A stretch of DNA of 64,000 nucleotides from Candidatus Zhuqueibacterota bacterium (GTDB lineage Bacteria > Zhuqueibacterota > Zhuqueibacteria > Residuimicrobiales > Krinioviventaceae), in NCBI GenBank assembly GCA_016929295.1, contig JAFGJB010000061.1, positions 1 to 64,000 on the forward strand, given 5' to 3'. The translations under genes and the position numbers were made by a program. Of this stretch, positions 8,771 to 20,041 are shown one piece after another. The notes under the pieces were generated by a model. The model was not told the DNA's origin. It saw only the letters and a list, made by a program, of their open reading frames with translations, and did no database searches. Every line of letters begins with the position of its first letter. The stretch's first letter is position 1.

Positions 8771-9625
8771 ATGGATCCGCTCTTCTTATCATCAGTTATT
8801 GTCCTGGGTGGTCTTGGACTCTTGTTCGGCGCTGCTTTGGCCTATGCGTCGATAAAATTTGCCGTTTATGTTGATCCAAAGGTTGAGCAAGTTCTTGCTG
8901 TTCTGCCGGGCGCCAATTGCGGCGCCTGCGGCAGACCCGGTTGCGCCGCCTATGCTGAAGCGGTCGTCAAGGGTGAGACGCCGCCGAACATGTGTTCTCC
9001 TGGCGGCGCCGAGGTGACGGCCAAGATCGCGGCCATTCTGGGCGTCACTGCCGAGGCAGCTGATCCCAAAGTCGCTGTAGTACAATGTCAGGGCGGTAAA
9101 GAGCAAGCGATCGAAAAGTATATTTACGAGGGTATCCAGGATTGCAGTGCCGCCGAAATGGTCGGCGGCGGCGCCAAAGCGTGCTCATATGGTTGCCTTG
9201 GCCTGGGCTCCTGCGTCAGAGCTTGTCCATTTGACGCCATGTATATGAACGACAACGGTTTGCCTGTTGTCATTGAGGAAAAGTGCACCGCCTGCAATAT
9301 TTGTGTCACAACCTGCCCGCGCGGCATCATGGCGCTCATCCCTCGCAGTCAGAAAGTGTTTCTTGCCTGCGTGTCGCAAGATAAAGCAAAAGCGGTGAAA
9401 TCTGTCTGCACGGTCGGCTGCTTTGCCTGCAAAATTTGTGTGACACCCAAAGTCACGCCGGAGGGAGCAATTGAAATGTCCGGCAACTTGCCGGTCATCA
9501 AGAACATTCACTCCGATGATCTCTACGTCGCATTTGAAAAATGTCCCTCCCACTCTTATGTCGTGCGGATACCGCGTCCCGAACCGGCGGTCGTCGCCGA
9601 AGAAACGGTTGAAAAACAGCTATAG
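8771..9625 (+). CDS. rnfB: RnfB-like electron transport complex subunit (Fe-S)
   Basis: N-terminal TM; LPGANCGACGRPGCAAYAEAVVKGETPPNMCSPGG; CSYGCLGLGSCVRACPFDAMYMNDNGLPVVIEEKCTACNICVTTCPRGI. Confidence 0.9.
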   Translation: MDPLFLSSVIVLGGLGLLFGAALAYASIKFAVYVDPKVEQVLAVLPGANCGACGRPGCAAYAEAVVKGETPPNMCSPGGAEVTAKIAAILGVTAEAADPKVAVVQCQGGKEQAIEKYIYEGIQDCSAAEMVGGGAKACSYGCLGLGSCVRACPFDAMYMNDNGLPVVIEEKCTACNICVTTCPRGIMALIPRSQKVFLACVSQDKAKAVKSVCTVGCFACKICVTPKVTPEGAIEMSGNLPVIKNIHSDDLYVAFEKCPSHSYVVRIPRPEPAVVAEETVEKQL

Positions 9626-9633
9626 AGGTTTAA

Positions 9634-9864
9634 ATGTCGGAAATTACATTCGAAAAAGTCAATGACATCCTCGACACGATTCGGCCCGCCCTGATGGCGG
9701 ATGGCGGTAATGTCGAATTGGTGGATGTGAAGGACGGCATCGTCAAACTGCAACTGCAGGGCGCCTGCGTTGGCTGCCCTATGTCGCAAATGACGTTGCG
9801 CATGGGCATTGAGCGCGAATTGCGCAAGCACCTGCCCGATATACAACAGGTTGTCTCTGTCTGA
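9634..9864 (+). CDS. NifU C-terminal-domain (Nfu-type) Fe-S scaffold protein
   Basis: 76 aa; IRPALMADGGNVELVDVKDGIVKLQLQGACVGCPMSQMTLRMGIERELR. Confidence 0.92.
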   Translation: MSEITFEKVNDILDTIRPALMADGGNVELVDVKDGIVKLQLQGACVGCPMSQMTLRMGIERELRKHLPDIQQVVSV

Positions 9865-9872
9865 GCTCACAC

Positions 9873-9891
9873 CGGCCTGAAATTCAGGCCG
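9873..9891 (+). terminator. Possible weak intrinsic terminator hairpin
   Basis: CGGCCTGAA-A-TTCAGGCCG just after the NifU-domain stop codon; short T tract. Confidence 0.4.
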
Positions 9892-9907
9892 TTTCGCTAA
9901 AATCGAG

Positions 9908-11047
9908 ATGCGCAAGAAAATCATCCTTGCTCCGGATTCTTTCAAGGAGAGTCTCTCCGCGGCGCGCGTGTGCGATGCCATGGAAAGAGGTGTTCGTCGG
10001 CTTCAGCCGGAGGCGAACATCGTCAAATGCCCTCTGGCGGACGGCGGCGAAGGCACTGTTGATGCATTGGTTTCAGCAACAAATGGCAGCCTTGTCAAAA
10101 AGCAGGTGGTGGGACCGTGCGGCAAGCCCGTGTGGGCTCAATTCGGGCTGCTGGGAGATGGCGCCACCGCCGTGATCGAAATGGCGTCGGCGTCCGGATT
10201 ACCGCTGCTCCCCCTTCATGAACGAAATCCCCTCCATACAACAAGCTTTGGGACGGGTCAGCTTTTGCAGGCAGCGCTGGAGTATGGTGTAAGCGAGCTC
10301 ATCGTCGGCATTGGCGGTTCGGCGACAAACGACTGCGGCGCCGGCATGGCCCAGGCACTCGGCGTGCGATTTTACGATGATGAGTCGATGATTTCCGACT
10401 ATATGACCGGCGGCCTGATGAACAAAGTCAGGGACATTGATATTTCGCACCTCGATGCGCGTCTTGCAAAGGTCACCATTAAAGTGGCGTGCGATGTCAA
10501 CATCCCGCTGCTCGGCGAGCGCGGCGCGTCGCGACTCTATGCGCCGCAAAAAGGCGCTGCACCGGCCGTTGTCGAACAGCTTGAAGAAAACATGCACCAC
10601 ATCATCGCGCTCATTGAAAAAGAGACTCGACCTGTACGCACGGAGCCGGGCGCCGGCGCTGCCGGAGGTTTGGGCGCCGGCCTCATGGCTTTCCTCAACG
10701 CCGAATTGTCGTCGGGCATCGACCTGGTGCTGGACGCCTGCCGGTTTGAGGAGCATATTCAGGACGCCGATGTCATACTCACCGGCGAGGGCCAGATCGA
10801 TGCGCAATCGGCAATGGGCAAAACGATCTCCGGTGTGCTCAAAAGAGCTGCCATTTACCACGTTCCCGTGATTGCCATTGGCGGCGCACTTTTAGATAGC
10901 GCTGATGCTCTATTCGATCTCGGCTTGTCGTCGATGTTTTGCATTTGCGATCGACCGATGGCGCTCGAGCGAGCTATTCTCGAGGCAGAAGGCCTCATCG
11001 AAAAAACAGTCAGTCAGATCGTTCGGCTCGTGCTGCCGGCATCGTGA
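9908..11047 (+). CDS. Glycerate 2-kinase (GarK/GlxK type)
   Basis: KIILAPDSFKESLSAARVCDAMERGVRR...CPLADGGEGTVDALV; VGIGGSATNDCGAGMAQALGVRF; ILTGEGQIDAQSAMGKTISGV. Confidence 0.93.
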   Translation: MRKKIILAPDSFKESLSAARVCDAMERGVRRLQPEANIVKCPLADGGEGTVDALVSATNGSLVKKQVVGPCGKPVWAQFGLLGDGATAVIEMASASGLPLLPLHERNPLHTTSFGTGQLLQAALEYGVSELIVGIGGSATNDCGAGMAQALGVRFYDDESMISDYMTGGLMNKVRDIDISHLDARLAKVTIKVACDVNIPLLGERGASRLYAPQKGAAPAVVEQLEENMHHIIALIEKETRPVRTEPGAGAAGGLGAGLMAFLNAELSSGIDLVLDACRFEEHIQDADVILTGEGQIDAQSAMGKTISGVLKRAAIYHVPVIAIGGALLDSADALFDLGLSSMFCICDRPMALERAILEAEGLIEKTVSQIVRLVLPAS

Positions 11048-11068
11048 AGACGATTTCCCGTAGCAGGA

Positions 11069-11096
11069 AGACCGGTTGTAATACGACCGGTTTTTA
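11069..11096 (+). terminator. Intrinsic terminator downstream of glycerate kinase
   Basis: ACCGGTTGTAATACGACCGGTTTTTATTATT: inverted repeat followed by T tract. Confidence 0.7.
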
Positions 11097-11170
11097 TTAT
11101 TCCTTGCATTCTACTCAATTAATTCTAATTTATCAGCACCCCACTTTTTTGTAAATCAAGGATAAATCCG

Positions 11171-12130
11171 ATGAAAATGACGATTCGCCCCATCATTCTC
11201 GCCGCCACTCTCCTGCTGGCCTGTTCCCGTTCCGATCAAATTGAAATTGCCCTCATCCCGAAGGGCACGGATCTCATGTACTGGAAGGGCTTGCATGCCG
11301 GCGGCGCCAAAGCGGCGCAGGAGCTTGGTATCAAACTCATCTGGCAGGGGCCGCAAAAGGAGAGCGACCGCGAGCAGCAAATCAATATTGTCCAAAATTT
11401 CATCAGTCGCGGCGTCGATGCCATTGTTTTAGCGCCTCTGGATGAAGTGGCGCTCATCCGTCCAGTCAATGCGGCTGTCAAACGCAATATCCCGGTTGTC
11501 ATAGTGGACAGTGGTTTGCAGGGAGGAGATTTTACCAGCTACATTGCCACCGACAATTACGCTGCCGGCGAACTGGCGGCACGCCGGTTGACCGAGCTGC
11601 TCGGCGGCGCCGGCGAGGTCTTTATCGTCCGCTTCAATGAAGGGAGCAACAGCACCGGCTTGCGCGAGGAGGGCTTTTTGGCCTGGATTCGAGAGAATGC
11701 GCCCGGCATCGATATTGTCTCGAGCGACCAGTACTCGGGAGCAACCATGGAGCTGGCGCTGCAGACTGGCCAAAATCTGCTCAACAAGTTTCCGAATGTA
11801 CGAGGCATCTTTTGCCCAAACGAAACGACGACATTTGGTCTGATGCGTGCCCTGCAGACAGTTGGCAAGGCCAAAATCACCCTGGTCGGATTCGATTATA
11901 CAGATGCCGTAGCCAATGGCATCCGCGCCGGAGAGATCGCCGGCGTTGTCGTTCAGGATCCTTTTCGCATGGGATACGAAAGCGTCAAAACAGCCTATGC
12001 TGTGCTGCGCGGAGAAGCCGCAGAACCGATTATCAAGACAGATGTCATATTTGTCACTGCTGACAACATAGATGATCCGGACATCCGTGCTGTCACCGAG
12101 CCCGATATCGCCCGATGGCTGGAAAAATAG
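11171..12130 (+). CDS. Sugar ABC transporter substrate-binding lipoprotein (ribose type)
   Basis: Signal/lipobox LLLACSRSDQ; MYWKGLHAGGAKAAQELGIKL, GVDAIVLAPLDEVALIRPVNAAVKRNIPVVIVDSG. Confidence 0.9.
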   Translation: MKMTIRPIILAATLLLACSRSDQIEIALIPKGTDLMYWKGLHAGGAKAAQELGIKLIWQGPQKESDREQQINIVQNFISRGVDAIVLAPLDEVALIRPVNAAVKRNIPVVIVDSGLQGGDFTSYIATDNYAAGELAARRLTELLGGAGEVFIVRFNEGSNSTGLREEGFLAWIRENAPGIDIVSSDQYSGATMELALQTGQNLLNKFPNVRGIFCPNETTTFGLMRALQTVGKAKITLVGFDYTDAVANGIRAGEIAGVVVQDPFRMGYESVKTAYAVLRGEAAEPIIKTDVIFVTADNIDDPDIRAVTEPDIARWLEK

Positions 12131-13630
<1,500 letters not shown>

Positions 13631-13648
13631 TCAGGCCTGGAGTATTTT

Positions 13649-14614
13649 ATGATCAAGGGATTGAAAGACAAACTTGCTGTACTGGGTCCGTTTGTGGGCT
13701 TGCTGTTTGTGTTTGCCATTTTTCTCATCATATCGCCTCGATCCTTCATCAGTGGTTATAATCTCAAAACCATCATCACGCAGACGGTCATCGTCGGTAT
13801 CGGCGCCCTGGGAATGACCTTTGTCATCATCAGTGGCGGCATTGATCTGAGCGTCGGCTCGCTCATCGCGCTTGTCACCATTGTCATTGCTAAAACCCTC
13901 CATCTCGTCGACGTTCACAGCAGCTTGGGCGTATGGAGTGCAGCGCTGCTGGCCATTCTTGTCAGCTCATTCGTCGGTTTTTTGAACGGTTTTATCACTG
14001 CCATATGGCGCATTGTCCCGTTTATTGTAACGCTGGGCATGATGCAAATCGCGCGCGGCCTGGCAAAATGGCTGGCGAATGAGCAAACCGTTGTGGCGCC
14101 GATGACCGGTTTGAACAATTTGATGAATGTCGATCCCGAGCCGGCATGGCTCATCTTTGCACCCGGGGTATGGTTGATGATTGGCTTGACGGCCATTGTT
14201 TTTATCGTGCTCAAGTACACAGTCTTTGGTCGATACGTTTTTGTCCTCGGCTCCAATGAACAAGCCGCGCGTCTGTGCGGCATCAAAGTCCGCCTGCATC
14301 GTATCTGGGTGTACACGCTGGGAGGCGCGTTCGCCGGCATTGCCGGCGTGATGCAATTCGCCAATCTCACCATTGGCGATCCAACGGCAGCCGTCGGCCT
14401 CGAACTCGATATCATTGCCGCCGTCGTCATTGGTGGCGGATCTTTGAGTGGCGGCGAAGGAAGCGCCGTGGGTTCCATTTTAGGCGCGTTGATGATGGCT
14501 ATTTTGCGCAATGGCTGCAATCTTGTCGGCATTCCCACCTATGTGCAGAACATTCTCATCGGCTCAATCATCATCGGCGCCGTGGCAATTGATCGTTTGA
14601 GACATAAAAAATAA
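13649..14614 (+). CDS. Sugar ABC transporter permease (RbsC type)
   Basis: Polytopic; MTFVIISGGIDLSVGSLIALVTIV; EQAARLCGIKVRLHRIWVYTLGGAFAGIAGVMQFA. Confidence 0.93.
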   Translation: MIKGLKDKLAVLGPFVGLLFVFAIFLIISPRSFISGYNLKTIITQTVIVGIGALGMTFVIISGGIDLSVGSLIALVTIVIAKTLHLVDVHSSLGVWSAALLAILVSSFVGFLNGFITAIWRIVPFIVTLGMMQIARGLAKWLANEQTVVAPMTGLNNLMNVDPEPAWLIFAPGVWLMIGLTAIVFIVLKYTVFGRYVFVLGSNEQAARLCGIKVRLHRIWVYTLGGAFAGIAGVMQFANLTIGDPTAAVGLELDIIAAVVIGGGSLSGGEGSAVGSILGALMMAILRNGCNLVGIPTYVQNILIGSIIIGAVAIDRLRHKK

Positions 14615-14621
14615 GGAACAC

Positions 14622-17393
14622 ATGGCACCTTTTGCTGCAGGACAGCGCTGGGTCAGCGAGATGGAACCGGAGTTGGGCGTCGGTCTGATCACGGAAGTGT
14701 CAACGCGCAGGATTCGACTGTCATTCCCCGCTGCAGAGGTTGAGCGCCAATACGCGATCGGGACCGCACCTCTGCGACGGCTCGAGTTCAAAAGCGGCGA
14801 TACGATCAAACGCCGCGACGGGGTGAAATTTCGCGTGGATGCGGTGGAAGAAAATGGCGGTGTACTCACCTATCGCTGCGCCGAGCAACGCATAAATGAA
14901 GAAGAACTGGACGATCTCTTCAGTCTCGCCTCTCCTCAAGATCGCTTGTGCAGCGGCTTTTATGACACCAATGCTATGTTCATGCTGCGCGTCGACGCTC
15001 TGCACTGGCGCGCGAAACACTACCAATCGCCGGCTTTTGGTTTCATCGGCGGCCGCATCGATCTCATTCCGCATCAACTCTATGTGGCGGAGCAAGTGAG
15101 CGGCCGGCAAATTCCGCGCGTTTTGCTCTCCGATCAGATTGGTTTGGGTAAAACCATCGAGGCCATCCTCATCATTCATCGCCTCCTGCTCAGCCGCAGG
15201 ATCGAACGCGTCTTGATCATTGTTCCGGAAACTTTGGTGCACCAATGGTTTGTCGAATGTCTCCGCCGTTTCAATCTCGTCTTTCGCATCATCGATGCCG
15301 ATTATATGGCATCCCGTAGTGATCAGAACAGCACTCCCTTTGATGAAGACCAGCTCGCGCTGATCAGCCTGGATTATTTGATCCATGCGCCATCTTTAAT
15401 GCAGCACGCGCTGCAGGCTGCCTGGGATATGATCATCGTTGATGAAGCGCATCATATTCTTGAAGAGAGCGTCGAGTATCGCTTTCTCGAACAGCTGGCA
15501 GGACGGACGACTGGCCTGCTGCTGCTCACCGCCACACCGCAGCAGCTGGGACATCGCAGCCATTTTGCACGCTTGCAACTGCTCGATCCCGCGCGTTATT
15601 ATGATTACAGCGAGTTTAAGCGAGAGGCTGAGAACTATCGCAAGACTGCGAATCTGGTGATGCGGCTTTTGGACAACAAGGCGCTGCGCGCCTCCGATCT
15701 CGTCCTGTTGCAAGAGCTCGAGCCCTCAGCCGCAGCGGGCCGTTTGTCTGCTGCGGATCGCCCGCACATCATCCGCCATCTCCTGGATCGACATGGCCTT
15801 GGCCGCGTCATTTTTCGCAATACGCGCACGGCTATCCCCAACTTTCCGCCGCGAAAAGTGCATCTCATCGCGCTGGAAAGTGCGGGCAATCAGCACCGGC
15901 TCATCGAGGAATTCAAGGCAGATAGCAATGCCGACGTGAGGATGCAATATGATTTCAGGGACGATCCGCGCATCCTCTGGCTTGCCGGCTTTATCAAAAA
16001 GCACAAGAGCAAAATCCTTCTCATCTGCCATTCCGTGCAAAAAGCGACGGCAATTGAAGCGGCGTTGAAAAAGCATATCAATGCAAAATCAGCGCTTTTT
16101 CACGAGAATATGACCTTGCTGCAGCGCGATCGCAGTGCCGCCTGGTTTTCCGAGAAGGATGGCGCGCAGCTGCTCATCTGCTCCGAAATCGGCAGTGAAG
16201 GCCGCAACTTTCAGTTTGCGCATCACCTCGTTCTATTTGATCTGCCTCTCGATCCCGAACTGCTTGAGCAGCGCATCGGCAGGCTGGATCGAATCGGTCA
16301 AAGAGAGACAATCCATATCCATGTTCCCTATCAAAACGGCTCGCCGCAGGAAAAACTGGTACGCTGGTGCCACGAAGGTTTCCATGCCTTTGAGCAGAAC
16401 GCCGGCGATGCTTTCCAGCTTTATGAAAAATTTGGCGCTGCAGTTCGAAAAATTGCGCTCGAAAAAGAGAGCGCGAGATTGGATCAGCTCATCGCGGACA
16501 CCCGGATCTACCACGCATCCCTCACCGCTCAGCTGGAAAAAGGCCGCGACAGACTGCTGGAGCTCAATTCTTTTGATGAGAAAAAGGCGGCGGCTCTCAA
16601 AAAAGAGATCCAGAGTCTTGGCGCCGACTCGAGTTTTCAGGATTTGATGTTTCGTCTGTTCGACTATTTTGGCGTCGCTGTTGAAGAGCTCGCAGAATCG
16701 ATTCATCTCATGAGCATTGATCACCACACCCATTCTGACTTTCCATTTCCGGCCTTCCGCAGAGAGAGGGTCGCCATCTCGTTTGATCGTCAAACAGCGC
16801 TGTCGCGCGACGAGATCGAATTTTTGACGCCGGATCACCCGAGCGCCCTCGGCGCCATTGATCTTTTACTGGCCTCGGAAAAAGGCAATGCGGTTTTTGC
16901 TGCCTGGGAAAAAGAGCATCCGGAGCTGCTGCTCGAGTCTGTCTATATTTTGGAATGCCTTGCGCCGATGCGGCTGCATATTGAGCGCTTTTTTCCGCCG
17001 ACGCTCATACGCGTGCTTGTCAATCATCGAGGTGAAAACATGACCGCGACGCTGAGCATGGCCATGCTCAATAAGAATATCAGCAACGCGTCGAATCCGG
17101 ATCTTTTGCATAATGTTAAGATAAAGGGGACAATTCTACCCCGAATGATGGAAGCGTGTTTGCATTTTGCGCAAAAAATGGCTGCCTCAGAGAAGCGGCA
17201 AAAAGGTGCAACAGCGAGCGCCATCCTGCACGAAGAAATGCAGCGCTTGCAGTCTCTGATCAAAATCAATCCGAATGTGACGCAGCGGGAGATTGATCTG
17301 CTGCACGACGAGACGAGCGCTGTGCTAAAGGCAATCCGCAGAGCAAGACTTCGTCTGGACGCCATCCGATTCATTGTCGGGGGATGGAAATAG
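14622..17393 (+). CDS. rapA: RapA/HepA-like SNF2 helicase (RNA polymerase-associated)
   Basis: 923 aa; GQRWVSEMEPELGVGLITEVSTRRIRLSFPA; LLSDQIGLGKTIEAILIIHRLLL; IIVDEAHHI; ICSEIGSEGRNFQFAHHLVLFDLPLDPELLEQRIGRLDRIGQ. Confidence 0.9.
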   Translation: MAPFAAGQRWVSEMEPELGVGLITEVSTRRIRLSFPAAEVERQYAIGTAPLRRLEFKSGDTIKRRDGVKFRVDAVEENGGVLTYRCAEQRINEEELDDLFSLASPQDRLCSGFYDTNAMFMLRVDALHWRAKHYQSPAFGFIGGRIDLIPHQLYVAEQVSGRQIPRVLLSDQIGLGKTIEAILIIHRLLLSRRIERVLIIVPETLVHQWFVECLRRFNLVFRIIDADYMASRSDQNSTPFDEDQLALISLDYLIHAPSLMQHALQAAWDMIIVDEAHHILEESVEYRFLEQLAGRTTGLLLLTATPQQLGHRSHFARLQLLDPARYYDYSEFKREAENYRKTANLVMRLLDNKALRASDLVLLQELEPSAAAGRLSAADRPHIIRHLLDRHGLGRVIFRNTRTAIPNFPPRKVHLIALESAGNQHRLIEEFKADSNADVRMQYDFRDDPRILWLAGFIKKHKSKILLICHSVQKATAIEAALKKHINAKSALFHENMTLLQRDRSAAWFSEKDGAQLLICSEIGSEGRNFQFAHHLVLFDLPLDPELLEQRIGRLDRIGQRETIHIHVPYQNGSPQEKLVRWCHEGFHAFEQNAGDAFQLYEKFGAAVRKIALEKESARLDQLIADTRIYHASLTAQLEKGRDRLLELNSFDEKKAAALKKEIQSLGADSSFQDLMFRLFDYFGVAVEELAESIHLMSIDHHTHSDFPFPAFRRERVAISFDRQTALSRDEIEFLTPDHPSALGAIDLLLASEKGNAVFAAWEKEHPELLLESVYILECLAPMRLHIERFFPPTLIRVLVNHRGENMTATLSMAMLNKNISNASNPDLLHNVKIKGTILPRMMEACLHFAQKMAASEKRQKGATASAILHEEMQRLQSLIKINPNVTQREIDLLHDETSAVLKAIRRARLRLDAIRFIVGGWK

Positions 17394-17476
17394 CTTTTTT
17401 ATATTTTTGTCTTGAAACTTAAACAATCTTCTACTATAATACAGATGACAAGATTGATGAGCACAAGTCTGCGAGA

Positions 17477-19951
17477 ATGAGGAGAGATCGCATGCAAAAT
17501 ATGAATAAATTTTTCATTTGCACGGCCGTGCTGTTCTCTCTCACCTCCCCGGCACTGCCGGTGACAATGCAAGTGGAGAAATGGGCTGTTTTTGAACTCC
17601 TCCTGCGCGGTCCAAACGCCGGCAATCCATTCACGGACTTTGAGTTGAGCGCCACATTTATAAACGGTGATAATGTCTACGCTGTCGATGGCTTTTATGA
17701 CGGCGACGGTCTCTACAAAATTCGTTTTATGCCGGACAAGGAAGGCACCTGGAAGTATATCACCCAGAGCAATGTGAAAAAGCTCAGTCGTAAAAAGGGA
17801 AAATTCACCTGCACGCCACCCTCTCTCAACAACCACGGACCAGTCCATGTTCACAATGAGTATCATTTTCGCTATGCAGATGGCGCCCCTTTCTTTCAAA
17901 TCGGCACCACCTGTTACGCCTGGACGCATCAGGGCGATGAGATGGAATTGCAAACGCTTGCAACCCTGGCACAATCGCCCTTCAATAAAGTGCGCATGTG
18001 CCTGTTTCCCAAATCCTACGACTATAACGACAACGAGCCAGTCTACTATCCATTTGAAGGCAAGCCGTTGACGAATTGGGATTTCAGCCGCTTCAATCCC
18101 CAGTTCTGGCGTCATTTTGAGGGACGCGTGCTTGATTTGCAGCGCCTTGGAATCGAGGCGGATATCATCCTCTTTCATCCTTATGATCGCTGGGGCTTTG
18201 CGTCCATGGACAGCGAAAGCGACGAGCGCTATCTCCGCTATGTCACAGCGCGATTATCAGCCTATCGCAACGTCTGGTGGTCTCTGGCAAATGAATATGA
18301 TTTGATGTCGGACAAGACCCTGGCGGACTGGGATCGCTTTTTCAGGATCCTTGTCCAGGAAGATCCTTACAACCACTTGCGCAGTATTCATAATTGTCAC
18401 GCTTTTTACGATCACAGCAAATCGTGGGTCACGCATGTCAGCGTTCAATCATCCGATATGGCAGCCGGCATTCGTCTTCGCGAACAGTATAAAAAGCCGG
18501 TCATCTATGACGAATGTCAATACGAAGGCGATATTCCGCAGGCCTGGGGTGACTTGTCGCCGCAAGAAATGACCGCGCGTTTCTGGCTTGGTGCAACGGG
18601 TGGCTGCTATGTCGGTCATGGTGAAACGTATCAAGATCCTGCAGACAAGTTGTGGTGGGCCAAAGGAGGCGTGCTGCGTGGCGCCAGTCCGGGACGAATC
18701 GCGTTCTTCAGAACCATCATGGCGCAGGCGCCGCTCTTTGAAGAGCTCGTGCCGTTCGGCAATGACCAGGGACTTTACCTCCTCGGAAAATCGGGAGAAT
18801 TTTACCTTGCCTATCTGGACAAGCCTAAAACAGTGACGTTCGTGCTTGCGGGAGAGCGGGACTATATGATTGAAATGATTGATCCATGGGAGATGACAAT
18901 CACTCCAATTGGCTCAGCGACCGACGCCGCGGAGGTCAGTTCGCTGTTTGCCGATCGAGTTTACCGGTTCACAGCCTACAAGGCGGGCGATTCTCGACTC
19001 CCCGTCGTCCTCGCAAAGGCGGACATTGCCTACGGCAGCGTACCGCTCGCCGTCAATTTCCGGGCTGAAGGCACAGCGAGCAGCTATAGCTGGAAAATAG
19101 ACGGCATGCTCTCCAACGAATCCAACACTTCCTTCATTTTCAACACAATTGGTCGACACATCATATCGCTCACCGGCAGGGATGCCAACGGTGCGTCTGC
19201 CATGTCTTTTATCATTATCAATGCCCTCCCCGCACTCCCGCAACATTTTGACGCTGACCTCAACTGGCCGGGAAGTCGCGATAATTTGCTCTTTTATTGG
19301 AAGCAAGGTCAAAAAGCGGGTGACCTGAGTCAGATCAAAAAGCCGGCGGCATTGGTTCTGGATGGCCGGGTGACATTCAGCTCGGATGGCGCCATCAAGC
19401 TCGGCGGCGGCAACGTTTCATCCACAATGGTCTCCGAGCAGCTGCAGGAGTGCAAGAAAACCAATCAGCTGGCCATAGAAGCCATCATCAAGACGGATAA
19501 TCTGGAACAGAGCGGCCCGTCTCGCATCATCACATTTTCCAGTGACACCCAATCCCGCAATTTCACTTTCGGCCAGGACAAGGAAAATCTCGTTTTTCGC
19601 TTGCGAACGCCAATGACCGGTAAAAATGCGATCGATCCGCAGGTGACCCTCTGCCCTCTTGAGGTGAATACCCGGACGCACATCATCGTCTCCTATTGTG
19701 ATGGCAACCTGTTTGTCTACAAAAACGGCGTCTTGCAAAAGCACATTCAAGATATTCAGGGTGATTTTAGCCCGTGGGAGAGCAAAGCACAATTCATCAT
19801 CGGGGATGAGCTCAGCGGCGATCGCCCCTGGTACGGTTCGCTCTACAACGTGGCTCTTTACAATCGGTTTATCACCGAAGAGGAGGCGCGCTTCAAATAT
19901 CAGATTGCCTCGAATAAAAATGACCGCCAGTGGCAAGGCCGTTTTTTTTAA
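17477..19951 (+). CDS. Secreted glycoside hydrolase-like protein (DUF5060 N-terminal, apiosidase/DUF4038-like barrel, PKD-like and C-terminal LamG-like domains)
   Basis: MQVEKWAVFELLLRGPNAGNPFTDFELSATF...GFYDGDGLYKIRFMPDKEGTWKY; YRNVWWSLANEYDLM; KPVIYDECQYEGDIPQAWGDLS; C-terminal LamG-like DELSGDRPWYGSLYNVALYNRFITEEEARF. Confidence 0.75.
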   Translation: MRRDRMQNMNKFFICTAVLFSLTSPALPVTMQVEKWAVFELLLRGPNAGNPFTDFELSATFINGDNVYAVDGFYDGDGLYKIRFMPDKEGTWKYITQSNVKKLSRKKGKFTCTPPSLNNHGPVHVHNEYHFRYADGAPFFQIGTTCYAWTHQGDEMELQTLATLAQSPFNKVRMCLFPKSYDYNDNEPVYYPFEGKPLTNWDFSRFNPQFWRHFEGRVLDLQRLGIEADIILFHPYDRWGFASMDSESDERYLRYVTARLSAYRNVWWSLANEYDLMSDKTLADWDRFFRILVQEDPYNHLRSIHNCHAFYDHSKSWVTHVSVQSSDMAAGIRLREQYKKPVIYDECQYEGDIPQAWGDLSPQEMTARFWLGATGGCYVGHGETYQDPADKLWWAKGGVLRGASPGRIAFFRTIMAQAPLFEELVPFGNDQGLYLLGKSGEFYLAYLDKPKTVTFVLAGERDYMIEMIDPWEMTITPIGSATDAAEVSSLFADRVYRFTAYKAGDSRLPVVLAKADIAYGSVPLAVNFRAEGTASSYSWKIDGMLSNESNTSFIFNTIGRHIISLTGRDANGASAMSFIIINALPALPQHFDADLNWPGSRDNLLFYWKQGQKAGDLSQIKKPAALVLDGRVTFSSDGAIKLGGGNVSSTMVSEQLQECKKTNQLAIEAIIKTDNLEQSGPSRIITFSSDTQSRNFTFGQDKENLVFRLRTPMTGKNAIDPQVTLCPLEVNTRTHIIVSYCDGNLFVYKNGVLQKHIQDIQGDFSPWESKAQFIIGDELSGDRPWYGSLYNVALYNRFITEEEARFKYQIASNKNDRQWQGRFF

Positions 19952-20041
19952 CGGGATGATATGCTCAGAATATGCAATGGATGTGACAGAATCCTTTTTA
20001 ATCATAACAAGACAGGATATTAACCAGCGAGGATTGCCATC

